The translations under genes and the position numbers were made by a program. The notes under the pieces are model-generated. The model searched no databases, was not told where the DNA came from, and worked only from the letters and a program-made list of their open reading frames with translations. This document shows, in pieces, positions 45,516 through 55,014 of a stretch of DNA of 64,000 nt; the first letter of the stretch is position 1; every line of letters begins with the position of its first letter. This DNA comes from Novosphingobium kunmingense (GTDB taxonomy: Bacteria > Pseudomonadota > Alphaproteobacteria > Sphingomonadales > Sphingomonadaceae): the NCBI RefSeq assembly GCF_002813245.1, contig NZ_PHUF01000005.1, positions 186,001-250,000 on the forward strand, in the 5' to 3' direction.

Positions 45516-46169
45516 ATGCATGCCCTAGCCGACCTCGCCGACCAGGCCGAGCACGACGAACGCCTGCCCGGCGAATCCCGTACCGGACCGCGCGTCTCCC
45601 TTCTGCTGCGGGCCGCCAAGCTTGTCAGTCCGACGGCCGAATTCCTCTGCATCCTGCGGGACGTGTCGACCAGGGGGCTCAAGGCGCGGCTGTTCCACCG
45701 CCTTCCCGACGAGCGCCCGCTCAAGCTCGAGCTAGGCAACGGCCAGCGTTTCAGCGTCGAACCGGTGTGGGAAAAGGACAGCCATGCCGGCTTCCGTTTC
45801 CTCCACGATAACGTCGCCGTGAGCGAACTGGTTCGCGAATCGACGCCGTTCCCGCGCCGTTCGCTGCGGCTCAAGCTCGACCGCGATGTCGTGGTTCACG
45901 ACGGCGAGCGCCAACACGCCGCGCGTCTCTGCGACATCTCGCTGCTCGGCGTGCTGATCGAGACCGCCGCCACGCTGCCGCTGCGCAAGGAAGTCACGAT
46001 CGACCACGGTCGCATCGCCCTAGGCGCCGCGCGGGTGCGCTGGCGGAGGGGCCGGCTGCATGGCCTGGTGCTGCAGCGAAGCCTGACGATCGAGCAGCTA
46101 GCCATGCTGATCGCCCACGTCCACCAGGTCGGCGACGATGGCGCCCTGGCCCCGCTGGCGCTCGACTGA
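45516..46169 (+). CDS. Protein with two PilZ domains
   Basis: 217 residues. A first PilZ-like unit (~25-100) with RDVSTRGLKARL and a second (~113-205) with RRSLRLKLDRDV and CDISLLGVLIE. The RxxxR is only partly kept in the first unit (GPRVSLLLRAAKL), while the second shows RRSLRLK and DxSxxG, the c-di-GMP contacts. It may bind c-di-GMP and act in motility, biofilm or polymer synthesis, by analogy with the family. GGAG lies nine bases before the ATG. Stand-alone, without output domain. Confidence 0.78.
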   Translation: MHALADLADQAEHDERLPGESRTGPRVSLLLRAAKLVSPTAEFLCILRDVSTRGLKARLFHRLPDERPLKLELGNGQRFSVEPVWEKDSHAGFRFLHDNVAVSELVRESTPFPRRSLRLKLDRDVVVHDGERQHAARLCDISLLGVLIETAATLPLRKEVTIDHGRIALGAARVRWRRGRLHGLVLQRSLTIEQLAMLIAHVHQVGDDGALAPLALD

Positions 46170-46223
46170 CGCACCCGCTCTGGACAAGGCGGGCCCCTTT
46201 CGTCACAGCCGACAGCCTTCGCT

Positions 46224-46308
46224 GCGGGCGTGGCGGAATGGTAGACGCCGGGGACTTAAAATCCCCTGAGCCTTGCTCGTGTGGGTTCGAGTCCCACCGC
46301 CCGCACCA
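46224..46308 (+). tRNA. tRNA-Leu (anticodon TAA)
   Basis: 85 bases, class II with a long variable arm, CCA encoded. Acceptor stem GCGGGCG pairs with CGCCCGC; anticodon stem GGGGA/TCCCC around loop CTTAAAA (anticodon TAA); T arm GGGTTCGAGTCCC. Decodes UUA and UUG leucine codons, rare in this genome. Confidence 0.96.
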
Positions 46309-46379
46309 GCTTGACCCCGAGCGTCGCGTTTAAGCGCGCCTGTTAACCGCTCATTAGCCAATTTCCTTCACTCCTGCCC

Positions 46380-48002
46380 ATGACTGCAATCGGGGGCACA
46401 CGGGTGAGCAATTCCTTTTCGAACAGCGGCGCCGCTGCGCCGCAGGTTGATGTGGCAATCATCGGCGCCGGCCCGGCCGGGCTCACGGCCGGCTATCTGC
46501 TGACCAAGGCGGGCCTGTCGGTCGCGATAATCGAGAAGGACGAGACCTACGTCGGCGGGATCAGCCGCACGGTCGAACACGAAGGTTACCGCTTCGACAT
46601 CGGCGGGCACCGGTTCTTTTCCAAAAGCCAGCAGGTCGTCGATCTGTGGAACGAGATCCTGCCCGACGACTTCATCCAGCGCCCGCGGATGAGCCGCATC
46701 TATTACGAGGGCAAGTTCTATTCCTATCCGCTGCGGGCCTTCGAGGCGCTGTGGAATCTCGGGATCTGGCGCTCGACCCTGTGCATGGCGAGCTTCGCCA
46801 AGGCGCAGGTGTTTCCGAACAGGCAGGTGAAAAGCTTCGAGGACTGGACCGTCAACCAGTTCGGCTGGAAGCTCTATTCGATCTTCTTCAAGACCTATAC
46901 CGAGAAGGTCTGGGGCATGCCCTGCGACGAGATGAGCGCCGACTGGGCGGCCCAGCGGATCAAGGGGCTGTCGCTGTGGGGCGCGGTGGTCGACGGGCTC
47001 AAGCGCTCGCTCGGCCTCAACAAGCGGCCCAACGACGGGCAGGAAGTGAAGACCCTGCTCGAAACCTTCCGCTATCCGCGCCAGGGCCCCGGCATGATGT
47101 GGGACGCGGCGCGCGACAAGATCCTGGCCTCCGGCAAGGGCGAAGTGCTGATGGGCCACGCATTGAAGCAGCTCGCGGGCGACGGCCAGGGCGGCTGGCG
47201 CATGACCGCGACCGGCCCCGATGGCGAAGCCGTGATCGCCGCACGCCACGTCATCAGCTCGGCGCCGATGCGCGAACTGGCGGCGCGCCTGCACCCGCTG
47301 CCCGACACCAGCCTCAACGCCCAGGAACTGCGCTACCGCGACTTCCTCACCGTGGCGCTCAAGATCCGGGCCGACGACCTGTTCCCCGACAACTGGATCT
47401 ACATCCACGACAGCAAGGTGAAGGTCGGACGCATCCAGAACTTCCGTTCGTGGTCGCCGGAAATGGTGCCCGATGAAACGGTCGCCTGTGTGGGCCTCGA
47501 ATACTTCTGCTTCGAAGGCGACGGGCTGTGGTCGATGGCGGACGACGATCTCGTCGCGCTCGCCACTCGCGAACTGGTCCAGCTCGGCCTCGTTTCGGCC
47601 AGCAACGTCATCGGCGGCGCGGTCGTGCGCCAGGAAAAGGCCTATCCGGTCTATGACGCGGACTATGCCAGCCACGTCGCGGCGATGCGCCACGAACTCG
47701 AGGCGCTGTACCCGACGCTGCACCTTGTCGGACGCAACGGCATGCACCGCTACAACAACCAGGACCATGCGATGATGACCGCCATGCTGACGGTCGAGAA
47801 CATCAAGGCCGGTGAACGGGTCTACGACACCTGGTGCGTCAACGAGGATGCCGAATACCACGAGGCCGGCGACGAGGGTGCGACAAGTGTCCTGCCCGCC
47901 TCCCCGCGCCGCGAGGTCAGCGACGACCAGGCCGCCGCTCTGGCATCGGTGCGCGAGGTTCCCGAACGCATCGCTCCGGCCAAGCGGCGCGACGCGGCCT
48001 GA
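46380..48002 (+). CDS. FAD/NAD(P)-dependent oxidoreductase, UDP-galactopyranose-mutase-like
   Basis: About 540 residues. The Rossmann motif [21 protein letters not shown], then [20 protein letters not shown] and [17 protein letters not shown] as in UDP-galactopyranose-mutase-like flavoproteins; the C-terminal [18 protein letters not shown] matches the FAD-binding end of the amine-oxidase fold. The likely role is a sugar or lipid-linked intermediate conversion; the next two genes (GtrA, GT-C-like) encode envelope glycosylation proteins. ATG at 46380 lacks a ribosome binding site; a GTG at 46404 with GGGGG upstream is an alternative. The substrate is inferred from context. Confidence 0.78.
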   Translation: MTAIGGTRVSNSFSNSGAAAPQVDVAIIGAGPAGLTAGYLLTKAGLSVAIIEKDETYVGGISRTVEHEGYRFDIGGHRFFSKSQQVVDLWNEILPDDFIQRPRMSRIYYEGKFYSYPLRAFEALWNLGIWRSTLCMASFAKAQVFPNRQVKSFEDWTVNQFGWKLYSIFFKTYTEKVWGMPCDEMSADWAAQRIKGLSLWGAVVDGLKRSLGLNKRPNDGQEVKTLLETFRYPRQGPGMMWDAARDKILASGKGEVLMGHALKQLAGDGQGGWRMTATGPDGEAVIAARHVISSAPMRELAARLHPLPDTSLNAQELRYRDFLTVALKIRADDLFPDNWIYIHDSKVKVGRIQNFRSWSPEMVPDETVACVGLEYFCFEGDGLWSMADDDLVALATRELVQLGLVSASNVIGGAVVRQEKAYPVYDADYASHVAAMRHELEALYPTLHLVGRNGMHRYNNQDHAMMTAMLTVENIKAGERVYDTWCVNEDAEYHEAGDEGATSVLPASPRREVSDDQAAALASVREVPERIAPAKRRDAA

Positions 48003-48016
48003 CCCGGACGCCCGCC

Positions 48017-48424
48017 GTGCTGCGCCGTGCCGCCGATCTGGTCCTGCTGCGGTATCTCCTTGCCAGCGTGCTGGCACTGGGGGTGGACGTCGGCACGTTC
48101 GTGACCCTGCTTCATGGCGGCGTTTCGCCGACCCTCGCCGCGACGGCCGGCTATTCGCTGGGCATCGTCGCGCACTGGCTCCTGTCGAGCCGAGCCGTCT
48201 TTACCGAGGGCGTCGCCGAGCGCGGTCCCCGCCGCACCCGCCAGAAGGCGCTGTTCGTGCTCTCCGCGCTGGCCGGGCTGGGCGTCACGACGCTGATCGT
48301 CGGGGGCGCCAGCACGGCCGGCCTCGACCCACGGCTCGCCAAGATTTTCGCGATCGGCGTCAGTTTCACCCTGACCTGGCTGCTGCGCAAGGCGGTGATC
48401 TTCCGCGCCGTCGCCCCGGCATGA
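48017..48424 (+). CDS. GtrA-family membrane protein
   Basis: About 135 residues with four membrane helices, from a GTG at 48017. Family pattern: LRYLLASVLALGVDVGTFVTL with conserved Asp, then a basic C-terminus KIFAIGVSFTLTWLLRKAVIF. GtrA-type proteins are thought to flip undecaprenyl-linked sugars or assist glucosylation of the envelope. Its stop overlaps the next gene by four bases. Confidence 0.8.
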   Translation: MLRRAADLVLLRYLLASVLALGVDVGTFVTLLHGGVSPTLAATAGYSLGIVAHWLLSSRAVFTEGVAERGPRRTRQKALFVLSALAGLGVTTLIVGGASTAGLDPRLAKIFAIGVSFTLTWLLRKAVIFRAVAPA

Positions 48425-50205
48425 TCGCCGGCGATCCGGCTGCCACCGGCCGGCCCGGCCTGCTGGGCTCGGTCTGGCCCTTCTGGGTGCTGTTCAGCGC
48501 GATCTACCTGATGCTGCGCTGGCCCTTCGTGGCGACCGGGCGGTTCATCGATCCCGACGACGAACTGCGCCTGGTCCAGATGCGCGACCTGCTGGCCGGA
48601 CAATCGTGGTTCGATCTGCACCAGTACCGGATCGATCCACCGGGCGGCGTGGTAATGCACTGGTCGCGGCTCGTCGATGCGCCGCTGGCCGCCGTGCAAC
48701 TGCTGCTGCGGCCGCTTCTCGGCCCGGCCCTGGCCGAACAGATCGCGACGGTTATCGTGCCGCTCGGTACCTTTGCCGTCATCCTCTTTCTCCTTTCCCG
48801 CCTCGCCGCGCGCCTCGTCGACCGGGATCTGGCCGGCTATTGCGCCGTGATCGCGGGCGTTTCCTTCCCGCTTGCCAGCCAGGTCCTGCCGACGCGGATC
48901 GACCATCACGGCTGGCAGATCGCCGCCGCTCTCGCCGCGCTGCTCGGTTTGGTCGATCGTGCGCCGCGGCGCGGCGGCGCTCTGGCAGGCCTTTCCATTG
49001 CCGTCGGCATGGCGATCAGCCTCGAACTGCTGCCGATCGCAGCGCTGTTCGGCGCCGTCCTGTTGCTGCAGGCCCTGCGCGGCGCCGAGGGGCGCGAGCG
49101 GATCGGGGCGTTCCTGCTCGCGGTCTGGGCCGGGTCGGTCACCGCCTTCGCCCTTACGCGCGGCACCGATCTGACCAACTATTGCGATGCCGTGTCGCCG
49201 GTCTATCTCGCCGCCATGACGATCGTCTGCGCGGCAGGCAGCAGCACCGCGGTTTTCCCGCGCCTGACGATGCCGGCCTATCTTTTGATCCTTGCGGCAT
49301 CGGGCGGCCTTGCGCTGGCCGCGATCGCCGCAATCAACCCGCAGTGCCTTGCCGGGCCGTTCAGCAGCCTCGACCCGCTGCTCGGAACGCTGTGGTACGA
49401 CCGCGTCGCCGAAGGCCGCCCGCTGTTCACCATGAATGGTGTGCTGGTCACCCAGTGGCTGGTCCCGCCGCTGATGGGTCTTGGCGCCGCGCTGGTCCTG
49501 TGGCGCCGCGCGAGCGGTGCCGACCGCGCGCTGTGGCTGGATTACGCGCTGGTTCTTGCCGGAACGGTCCTGCTAGGCGTGGTGGTGACCCGGTCGATGG
49601 CGCTCGCCGCCGCCTTCGCGGCGGTCCCGGTCGCCTGGCTGGTGCGCGACGCGGCGCAGAACCTGCCGAAGCGGCGCGGCATCGGTCAATGGGCCATGTC
49701 ACTTGCCGTGCCGGTCCTGGCGATCATGCCGGCCCTTCCCGCCCAGTTCGCGCTGACCGGCGTGGAAGCGCTGTCCGCCGCTCCGGCCAAGGCCACGGCC
49801 GGCGCCCAGCCCAGGGCCGGGAACGCGCCGCTCCAGGCCCAGGACCTCGCCGCGATCGGCAACCTGCCGCGCGCCACGATCTTCGCCACCTTCGACATCG
49901 GGCCGACCCTGCTGCGCACCACGCACCACAGCGTCGTCGCCACCGGCCATCACCGCGGCGCTGTGCCGATGCGCGATGTAATGGTGGCCTTCATCGCCGA
50001 TCCGGCGGCCGCGCGACACATCGTCGTCCGGCACAAGGCGCGCTACGTGATCCTGGCCCCGGACCTTCCGGAGATATCGAACTACCGCGAGTTCGCGCCC
50101 CGCGGTCTGGCCGTGCGGCTGGCGGACGGTGAGATACCCGACTGGCTGGTCCCGGTTCCGTCGGCGACCACCGCGCGGGTCAAGACCTTCGCGGTGCGCT
50201 ACTAG
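48421..50205 (+). CDS. GT-C-like integral membrane glycosyltransferase candidate
   Basis: 594 residues with about ten membrane helices, then a C-terminal soluble domain (~430-594). An acidic motif IDPDDELRLVQ and the extended WSRLVDAPL loop near the N-terminus recall the catalytic loop of lipid-phosphosugar-using GT-C/STT3-like enzymes, and RIDHHGWQ is another conserved loop. The ATG overlaps the GtrA stop (ATGA). Together with the flavoprotein and GtrA, it could add a sugar to a lipid, protein or polymer outside the inner membrane. Acceptor unknown. Confidence 0.72.
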   Translation: MIAGDPAATGRPGLLGSVWPFWVLFSAIYLMLRWPFVATGRFIDPDDELRLVQMRDLLAGQSWFDLHQYRIDPPGGVVMHWSRLVDAPLAAVQLLLRPLLGPALAEQIATVIVPLGTFAVILFLLSRLAARLVDRDLAGYCAVIAGVSFPLASQVLPTRIDHHGWQIAAALAALLGLVDRAPRRGGALAGLSIAVGMAISLELLPIAALFGAVLLLQALRGAEGRERIGAFLLAVWAGSVTAFALTRGTDLTNYCDAVSPVYLAAMTIVCAAGSSTAVFPRLTMPAYLLILAASGGLALAAIAAINPQCLAGPFSSLDPLLGTLWYDRVAEGRPLFTMNGVLVTQWLVPPLMGLGAALVLWRRASGADRALWLDYALVLAGTVLLGVVVTRSMALAAAFAAVPVAWLVRDAAQNLPKRRGIGQWAMSLAVPVLAIMPALPAQFALTGVEALSAAPAKATAGAQPRAGNAPLQAQDLAAIGNLPRATIFATFDIGPTLLRTTHHSVVATGHHRGAVPMRDVMVAFIADPAAARHIVVRHKARYVILAPDLPEISNYREFAPRGLAVRLADGEIPDWLVPVPSATTARVKTFAVRY

Positions 50206-50208
50206 GCG

Positions 50209-51546
50209 TCAGAACTTCTCGATCGTGGTTTCCAGCTTGCGGAAGCCGTGGACGAAGTTGGCTCGCACCCGTTCCACCTGGCCGGTGACGTGCACGCGCA
50301 TCCGGCGCTTGTGCATTTCCTCCAGCAGGATCTTGAGCTGCAATTCGGCCAGCCGCGCGCCGACGCAGCGGTGGATGCCGTAGCCGAAGGACAAGTGCCG
50401 CCTCGCGTTCTCGCGCGTGAGGATCAGCTTGTCCGGGTTCTCGAACACCGTCTCGTCACGGTTGGCCGAGAGGTACCACATGATGAGCTTGTCGCCCTTC
50501 TTGATCTCGTTCCCGAACAGGTCGGCGTCGGCCGTGGCGGTGCGGCGCATGTGCGCCAGCGGCGTGACGTAACGGATGCATTCCTGCACCCCGTTGGGAA
50601 TGACCGAGGGGTCCTTCTCGAACAGGTCGCGCTGGTCGGGGAACTTGTCGAGTGCGTGGACGATGCCAGACATCGTGTTGCGTGTGGTGTCGTTGCCGCC
50701 GACGATCAGCAGCACCAGGTTGCCCATGAACTCCTGCGGACTCATGTGGTTCATTGCGTCGGAATGGATCATCATCGAGATGAGGTCGCGGCTCGGGGCC
50801 GCGCTCGCCCGTTCCATCCACAGCCGCTGGAAGTAGTGCGCCATTTCGAGCAGGATCTCGTGGCGAACGTCGATCAGCTCGCGTGCCAGGCCCAGTTCGA
50901 CGTCGCCCGCCCAGTCCGACCAGTAGGTCAGCAGGCGGCGATCCTCCCACGGGAAGCCGAACAGGATCGCCAGCATGCCGGTGGTCAGTTCGATCGAGAC
51001 CTTGTCGACCCAGTCGAACTGCTCGCCAAAGGGCAGCGTGTCGAGCGTGGCGGCGGTGCGGGCGCGGACCTCCTCCTCGAGGAAGGCAATCTCGCCGGGG
51101 GTAAAGGCCGGGGCAACGGTGCGGCGCTGGCCGGTGTGCTCGGGCCGGTCCATCGCGATGAACATCGGCAGGCGCCGTTCCTCGAGCCGTTCGGGAGTGA
51201 TGTCCTCGGGCGGATCGCCGATGGTGATCCCGCCGTAGAGGTAGGACGAGGAATAGAGTTCGGGCAGCGATTCCACGTGCTGGATCGTCTTGACCGTGGT
51301 CACGTTCCAGAATGCGCCATAGGGGCTTTCGTGGACCTTGTTGACCGGCGCCTTGGCCCGCATCTCGGCAAAGATCGGCTGCCAGCGATCCTCGAGATAG
51401 ATGTCGCTGCGGCTGACGTCCCACTTTTCCGTGTGATGCGGCAGTTCCTGGCCGTGCTCCTTCAGCCAGGCGTCGAAGGCCTCCATCGCGCTGGGCGAAC
51501 GGCGATAGGTGATCGGCGGAAGCGGGGCAGTCGCTTGGGTGGCCAT
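50209..51546 (-). CDS. Cytochrome P450, CYP153-like (terminal alkane/fatty-acid hydroxylase type)
   Basis: 445 residues. Oxygen-activation helix IVGGNDTTRNTMSG and heme-thiolate loop LSFGYGIHRCVGARLAE with Cys394 are those of the CYP153 family; the ETxxR-type helix is QECIRYVTPLAHMRRT. CYP153 enzymes hydroxylate the terminal carbon of medium-chain alkanes or fatty acids. AGAGGA precedes the ATG. No ferredoxin or reductase partner is visible nearby, so electron donors must come from elsewhere. Substrate range is not decided by sequence. Confidence 0.88.
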   Translation of the reverse strand: MATQATAPLPPITYRRSPSAMEAFDAWLKEHGQELPHHTEKWDVSRSDIYLEDRWQPIFAEMRAKAPVNKVHESPYGAFWNVTTVKTIQHVESLPELYSSSYLYGGITIGDPPEDITPERLEERRLPMFIAMDRPEHTGQRRTVAPAFTPGEIAFLEEEVRARTAATLDTLPFGEQFDWVDKVSIELTTGMLAILFGFPWEDRRLLTYWSDWAGDVELGLARELIDVRHEILLEMAHYFQRLWMERASAAPSRDLISMMIHSDAMNHMSPQEFMGNLVLLIVGGNDTTRNTMSGIVHALDKFPDQRDLFEKDPSVIPNGVQECIRYVTPLAHMRRTATADADLFGNEIKKGDKLIMWYLSANRDETVFENPDKLILTRENARRHLSFGYGIHRCVGARLAELQLKILLEEMHKRRMRVHVTGQVERVRANFVHGFRKLETTIEKF

Positions 51547-51647
51547 GGGATGTCCTCTCGTGATCGTCGATCGCGCGATCCGTTTCTGTAAAGGACTTAT
51601 CCCGCCGAACTTACCCGTGAGTCAATAGGCCCGCAGGACCAAGGCGA

Positions 51648-52895
51648 TCAGCCCACCGGCTGCATCGCGCGGTCAGCCCGGCGGCCGAACCAGCGGCGCT
51701 TGCGAACGCCTGCTGGGCCGCTTTTCATCACCCATCTGCGGAAGAGTTTCGCGCCCAGGCGGACCAGCAGCGCGACGCAGAACACCTGCCATGCAATGCC
51801 CAGCGCGTGCGGCCACAGGGCCGGATCCTGCGCCGCGCGGGCGATCATCGTGAAGGGCGAGGAGAAGGGGATGACCACCCCGGCGATCTCGGCCGCGCTG
51901 CCCGGTTTCGACATGGCCCAACTGGCGAAGAAGAAGTTGAGCAGCTGGAGCATCGACACTGGCATCGACAGGGTCTGCACCTCGCGCACCGTGGTCGCGA
52001 GCGAACCGATTGCAAGGAACAGCGATCCCAGAAGCAGGTAGGCGAGCGAGAAATAGGCGACGGCCAGCGCGAAGAAGGCCGGCCAGCCGACCGCTGGAGC
52101 GGGCACGGAACCCAGCCCCTGGCCGGCGCCCGAAAAGATCGCCGCCAGCATCAGGCCCCAGACCGACAGCCCGACCCACGACACCGCCAGCATGGCGAAC
52201 AGCTTGCCCAGGAACACGGCGTCCATGGGGATGGCCGCGGCCAGAACCTCGATGATCTTGTTGCCCTTTTCCTCGACCAGGTTGGACAGGACCATGCCCG
52301 CCAGCAGCATGGTCAGCAGGAACAGCACGACCTGGCCCATCTGCGCCGTGATCACCCGGCTGCGGTTGGTGTCAGCCTTGCTGCCGGTCAGCTTGCCCAG
52401 CGTGACCGTCGGATAGGTTTTCGGACCAAGGCCCGCGGCTTCGGCGGCGATCAGTTCGATCTCGCCCTTCCAGTGCTCGACCCGGTCGACCGGGCCGGTC
52501 AGCACCGGGGCCTGGGGCGATCCAGTTACGATCGCGCCGAGGTTGGCCCTGGAATCGCGCATCGCGGCGGCCGGATCGAACGCTTCGCCCGGCTCAAGGC
52601 GCTTGACCTCGACCAGGTCGGGCAGGCCATCCAGCCGCCCGGCCAGTTCGTGGCGGGCGCGGGTCATGGCGAGGATATCGAATTCGCTCATCGCAATGCC
52701 GAGCTTAGCCGGCTCCACGTTCTGCTGGACCCTGGCGCCGATTCCCCCGGCAAGGCCGCCGACCAGCAGCGGGAACAGCGGCCCGAGCAGGAAGAAGATG
52801 AAGCTGCGCGAAAACAGGATCGCCACGAAATCGCGCCGCGCCACGACATAGGCTGCGGCAAGGGTCGACAGGCGTCCGCCCTGGGTGCGGCTCAT
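51648..52895 (-). CDS. ABC-2 type permease (NatB-like)
   Basis: 415 residues. First hydrophobic helix at ~23-45, a long extracytoplasmic part (~50-180), then five or six helices to the end (VVLFLLTMLLAGMVLSNLVEEKGNKIIEVL). This is the layout of NatB-like ABC-2 permeases, which export sodium or small molecules. The ATG overlaps the stop of the ATPase gene by four bases. Substrate not evident. Confidence 0.85.
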   Translation of the reverse strand: MSRTQGGRLSTLAAAYVVARRDFVAILFSRSFIFFLLGPLFPLLVGGLAGGIGARVQQNVEPAKLGIAMSEFDILAMTRARHELAGRLDGLPDLVEVKRLEPGEAFDPAAAMRDSRANLGAIVTGSPQAPVLTGPVDRVEHWKGEIELIAAEAAGLGPKTYPTVTLGKLTGSKADTNRSRVITAQMGQVVLFLLTMLLAGMVLSNLVEEKGNKIIEVLAAAIPMDAVFLGKLFAMLAVSWVGLSVWGLMLAAIFSGAGQGLGSVPAPAVGWPAFFALAVAYFSLAYLLLGSLFLAIGSLATTVREVQTLSMPVSMLQLLNFFFASWAMSKPGSAAEIAGVVIPFSSPFTMIARAAQDPALWPHALGIAWQVFCVALLVRLGAKLFRRWVMKSGPAGVRKRRWFGRRADRAMQPVG

Positions 52896-53899
52896 CGGGC
52901 GGTCTCCTCGGGCTTGTCCTCGTCGAGCGCGCGGGCCGCCGCCTCGCCGGCGATGGCGACGAAGGCGTCGTGCAGGCCGGCGCGTTCGATCGACAAGGAC
53001 TGGATGCCGGCCTCGCCCTCGATCAGCGCGCGCAGCAGGGGCTCGATCCCGCTATCGGGCAGCGAGAACAGCCACAGCGATCCTTCGCGCCGGGCGTCGG
53101 CGGGAATCGCCGCGCGCCATGGCCCGTCCTGGCTGCGCGTTTCGAGACGGACCTGGGGACGGATGCGGTCGCGCGCCGCATCGACCTTGCCGGCAAAGGG
53201 CACCTTGCCCCCGGCGATGATCGCCACTTCGTCGCACAACCGTTCGGCATGGGCGATGACGTGGGTGGAAAAGATCACGGTGGTGCCTCTCGCGGCGAGT
53301 CCGCGGATCATCTTTTCGAGCTTGCCCTGGTTGAGCGCGTCCAGGCCCGAGAACGGCTCGTCGAACACGACCAGCCGCGGGTCGTGCACCAGCGTGCCGA
53401 GCAACTGGACCTGCTGGGCCATGCCCTTGGACAACTGGCGGATCTGGCGGTCGATCGCATAGCCCAGGCCATGTTCCTCGAGCAGCGCCTTGCCGCGCCG
53501 GCGCCCCTCGGCCAGCGGAAGGCCGCGCAACGAGCCGAGGAAGGCGATCGCCTCGTAAGCCTTCATCGCCGGGTAGAGGCCGCGCTCTTCGGGCAGGTAG
53601 CCGATGGCGTGGGCCACTTCGTGCGGGCGGTCGTGGCCGAGCACGCGGCGCAGCCCCTCGTCAGGATCGATGATGCCCAGAAGCATGCGCAGGGTGGTGG
53701 TCTTGCCCGCGCCGTTGGGGCCGAGGACGCCGTAGATCGAGCCCTCGGGCACCGACAGGTCGACCCCGCCGACCGCAGTGAAGCCGTCAAACCGCTTGAC
53801 CAGGCCGCGCGCCTCGATCGCCAGCGGGCGCCCGAGTCCGTCCAGCGGGCTCTCGGCCTGCGCGTTGCCCGCGATCGGTCCTTCCCCTAGTTTCATCAT
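52892..53899 (-). CDS. ABC transporter ATPase (NatA-like)
   Basis: 335 residues. Walker A GPNGAGKTTTLRMLLG, Q-loop YLPEERGLYP, signature QLSKGMAQQVQL (an LSKGM form of LSGGQ, common in NatA-type ATPases), Walker B LVVFDEPFSGLD and H-loop STH. A ~90-residue C-terminal extension follows. Partner of the ABC-2 permease downstream. Upstream is the divergent queG gene. Confidence 0.88.
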   Translation of the reverse strand: MMKLGEGPIAGNAQAESPLDGLGRPLAIEARGLVKRFDGFTAVGGVDLSVPEGSIYGVLGPNGAGKTTTLRMLLGIIDPDEGLRRVLGHDRPHEVAHAIGYLPEERGLYPAMKAYEAIAFLGSLRGLPLAEGRRRGKALLEEHGLGYAIDRQIRQLSKGMAQQVQLLGTLVHDPRLVVFDEPFSGLDALNQGKLEKMIRGLAARGTTVIFSTHVIAHAERLCDEVAIIAGGKVPFAGKVDAARDRIRPQVRLETRSQDGPWRAAIPADARREGSLWLFSLPDSGIEPLLRALIEGEAGIQSLSIERAGLHDAFVAIAGEAAARALDEDKPEETAR

Positions 53900-53943
53900 C
53901 GTTCCGCCTTATGGAGGGGGCGTGAACAGGAGCAACAGGAACT

Positions 53944-55014
53944 TTGGTTAATTCGGTGCAAACCCAATCGCTCAAGCACGATCTCGCGCAGGAGGCGCGG
54001 CGGCTGGGTTTCGTCGCTTGCGGGGTGACCGCGGGGACCGAGGATCCCTCGCGTGCGGCGCGGCTCGAACAGTGGCTGGGCGAGGGGATGCACGGCGCGA
54101 TGGAGTGGATGGAAACACGCGCCCACCACCGCCGCAGCCCCGAAGGCCTGTGGCCCAAGGCCAGAAGCGTCATCGCCCTGGGCATGAGCTACGCCCCGGC
54201 GCACGATCCGCTGGCGCTCGAAGCCGAGCCGTCCCGCGCGCGCATTTCGGTCTATGCACAGGGGCGCGACTACCACGACACGGTCAAGAAGGCGCTCAAG
54301 GCCCTGGCGCGCTGGCTGGTCGACGAGGCCAAAGCGCGCGGCCTCGGCACCGTCGGGGTCAAGGTCTTCGTCGATACCGCGCCGGTGATGGAAAAGCCGC
54401 TCGGCCAGGCGGCAGGCCTAGGCTGGCAGGGCAAGCACAGCAACCTTGTCAGCCGGCAGCACGGTTCGTGGCTGTTCCTCGGGGCAATCTATACTACGCT
54501 TGAGCTTTCGCCCGACGGGGCCGAGGACGACCGCTGCGGGTCGTGCACTGCGTGCCAGGCGGCCTGTCCGACCGATGCCTTTCCGCGCCCCTACGTGGTC
54601 GATGCGCGGCGCTGCATTTCCTACCTGACGATCGAGCTGAAGGAGGCCGTGCCGGTCGAATTTCGCAAGGCGCTGGGCAACCGGATCTACGGCTGCGACG
54701 ATTGTCTGGCGGTCTGCCCGTGGAACAAGTTCGCCGATACGGCGCACCGGATGCAGGCCTTCCTGCCGCGCGCCGAACTGGTTGCACCGAGGTTGGCGGA
54801 CCTGCTCGCGCTCGACGACGCGGGCTTTCGCGCGCTGTTTTCCGGCTCGCCGATCAAGCGGATCGGGCGCGCCCGGTTTGTGCGCAATTGCCTCTATGCG
54901 GCCGGCAACAGCGGCGACGCGGCGCTGCGCGCGCCGGTGGCTGCGCTGACTGCCGATCCGGACCCGGTCGTTGCCGATGCCGCGCGCTGGGCGCTGGCGG
55001 AGCTTTCCGTCTAG
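53944..55014 (+). CDS. queG: Epoxyqueuosine reductase QueG
   Basis: 356 residues. Cobalamin/iron-sulfur enzyme: the two 4Fe-4S motifs [16 protein letters not shown] and [13 protein letters not shown] are complete, and the DTAPVMEK segment supplies the catalytic Asp. A HEAT-like C-terminus ends in WALAEL. It converts epoxyqueuosine in tRNA wobble position to queuosine. The start is TTG with GGA just before it; a GTG four codons later is an alternative. Its stop overlaps the end of the convergent glutamate dehydrogenase gene by four bases. Confidence 0.92.
   Translation: MVNSVQTQSLKHDLAQEARRLGFVACGVTAGTEDPSRAARLEQWLGEGMHGAMEWMETRAHHRRSPEGLWPKARSVIALGMSYAPAHDPLALEAEPSRARISVYAQGRDYHDTVKKALKALARWLVDEAKARGLGTVGVKVFVDTAPVMEKPLGQAAGLGWQGKHSNLVSRQHGSWLFLGAIYTTLELSPDGAEDDRCGSCTACQAACPTDAFPRPYVVDARRCISYLTIELKEAVPVEFRKALGNRIYGCDDCLAVCPWNKFADTAHRMQAFLPRAELVAPRLADLLALDDAGFRALFSGSPIKRIGRARFVRNCLYAAGNSGDAALRAPVAALTADPDPVVADAARWALAELSV

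Noticed and set aside
46224..46380. Integration site at tRNA-Leu
   Set aside because: No repeat of the tRNA 3' end and no integrase downstream; the next genes look native.
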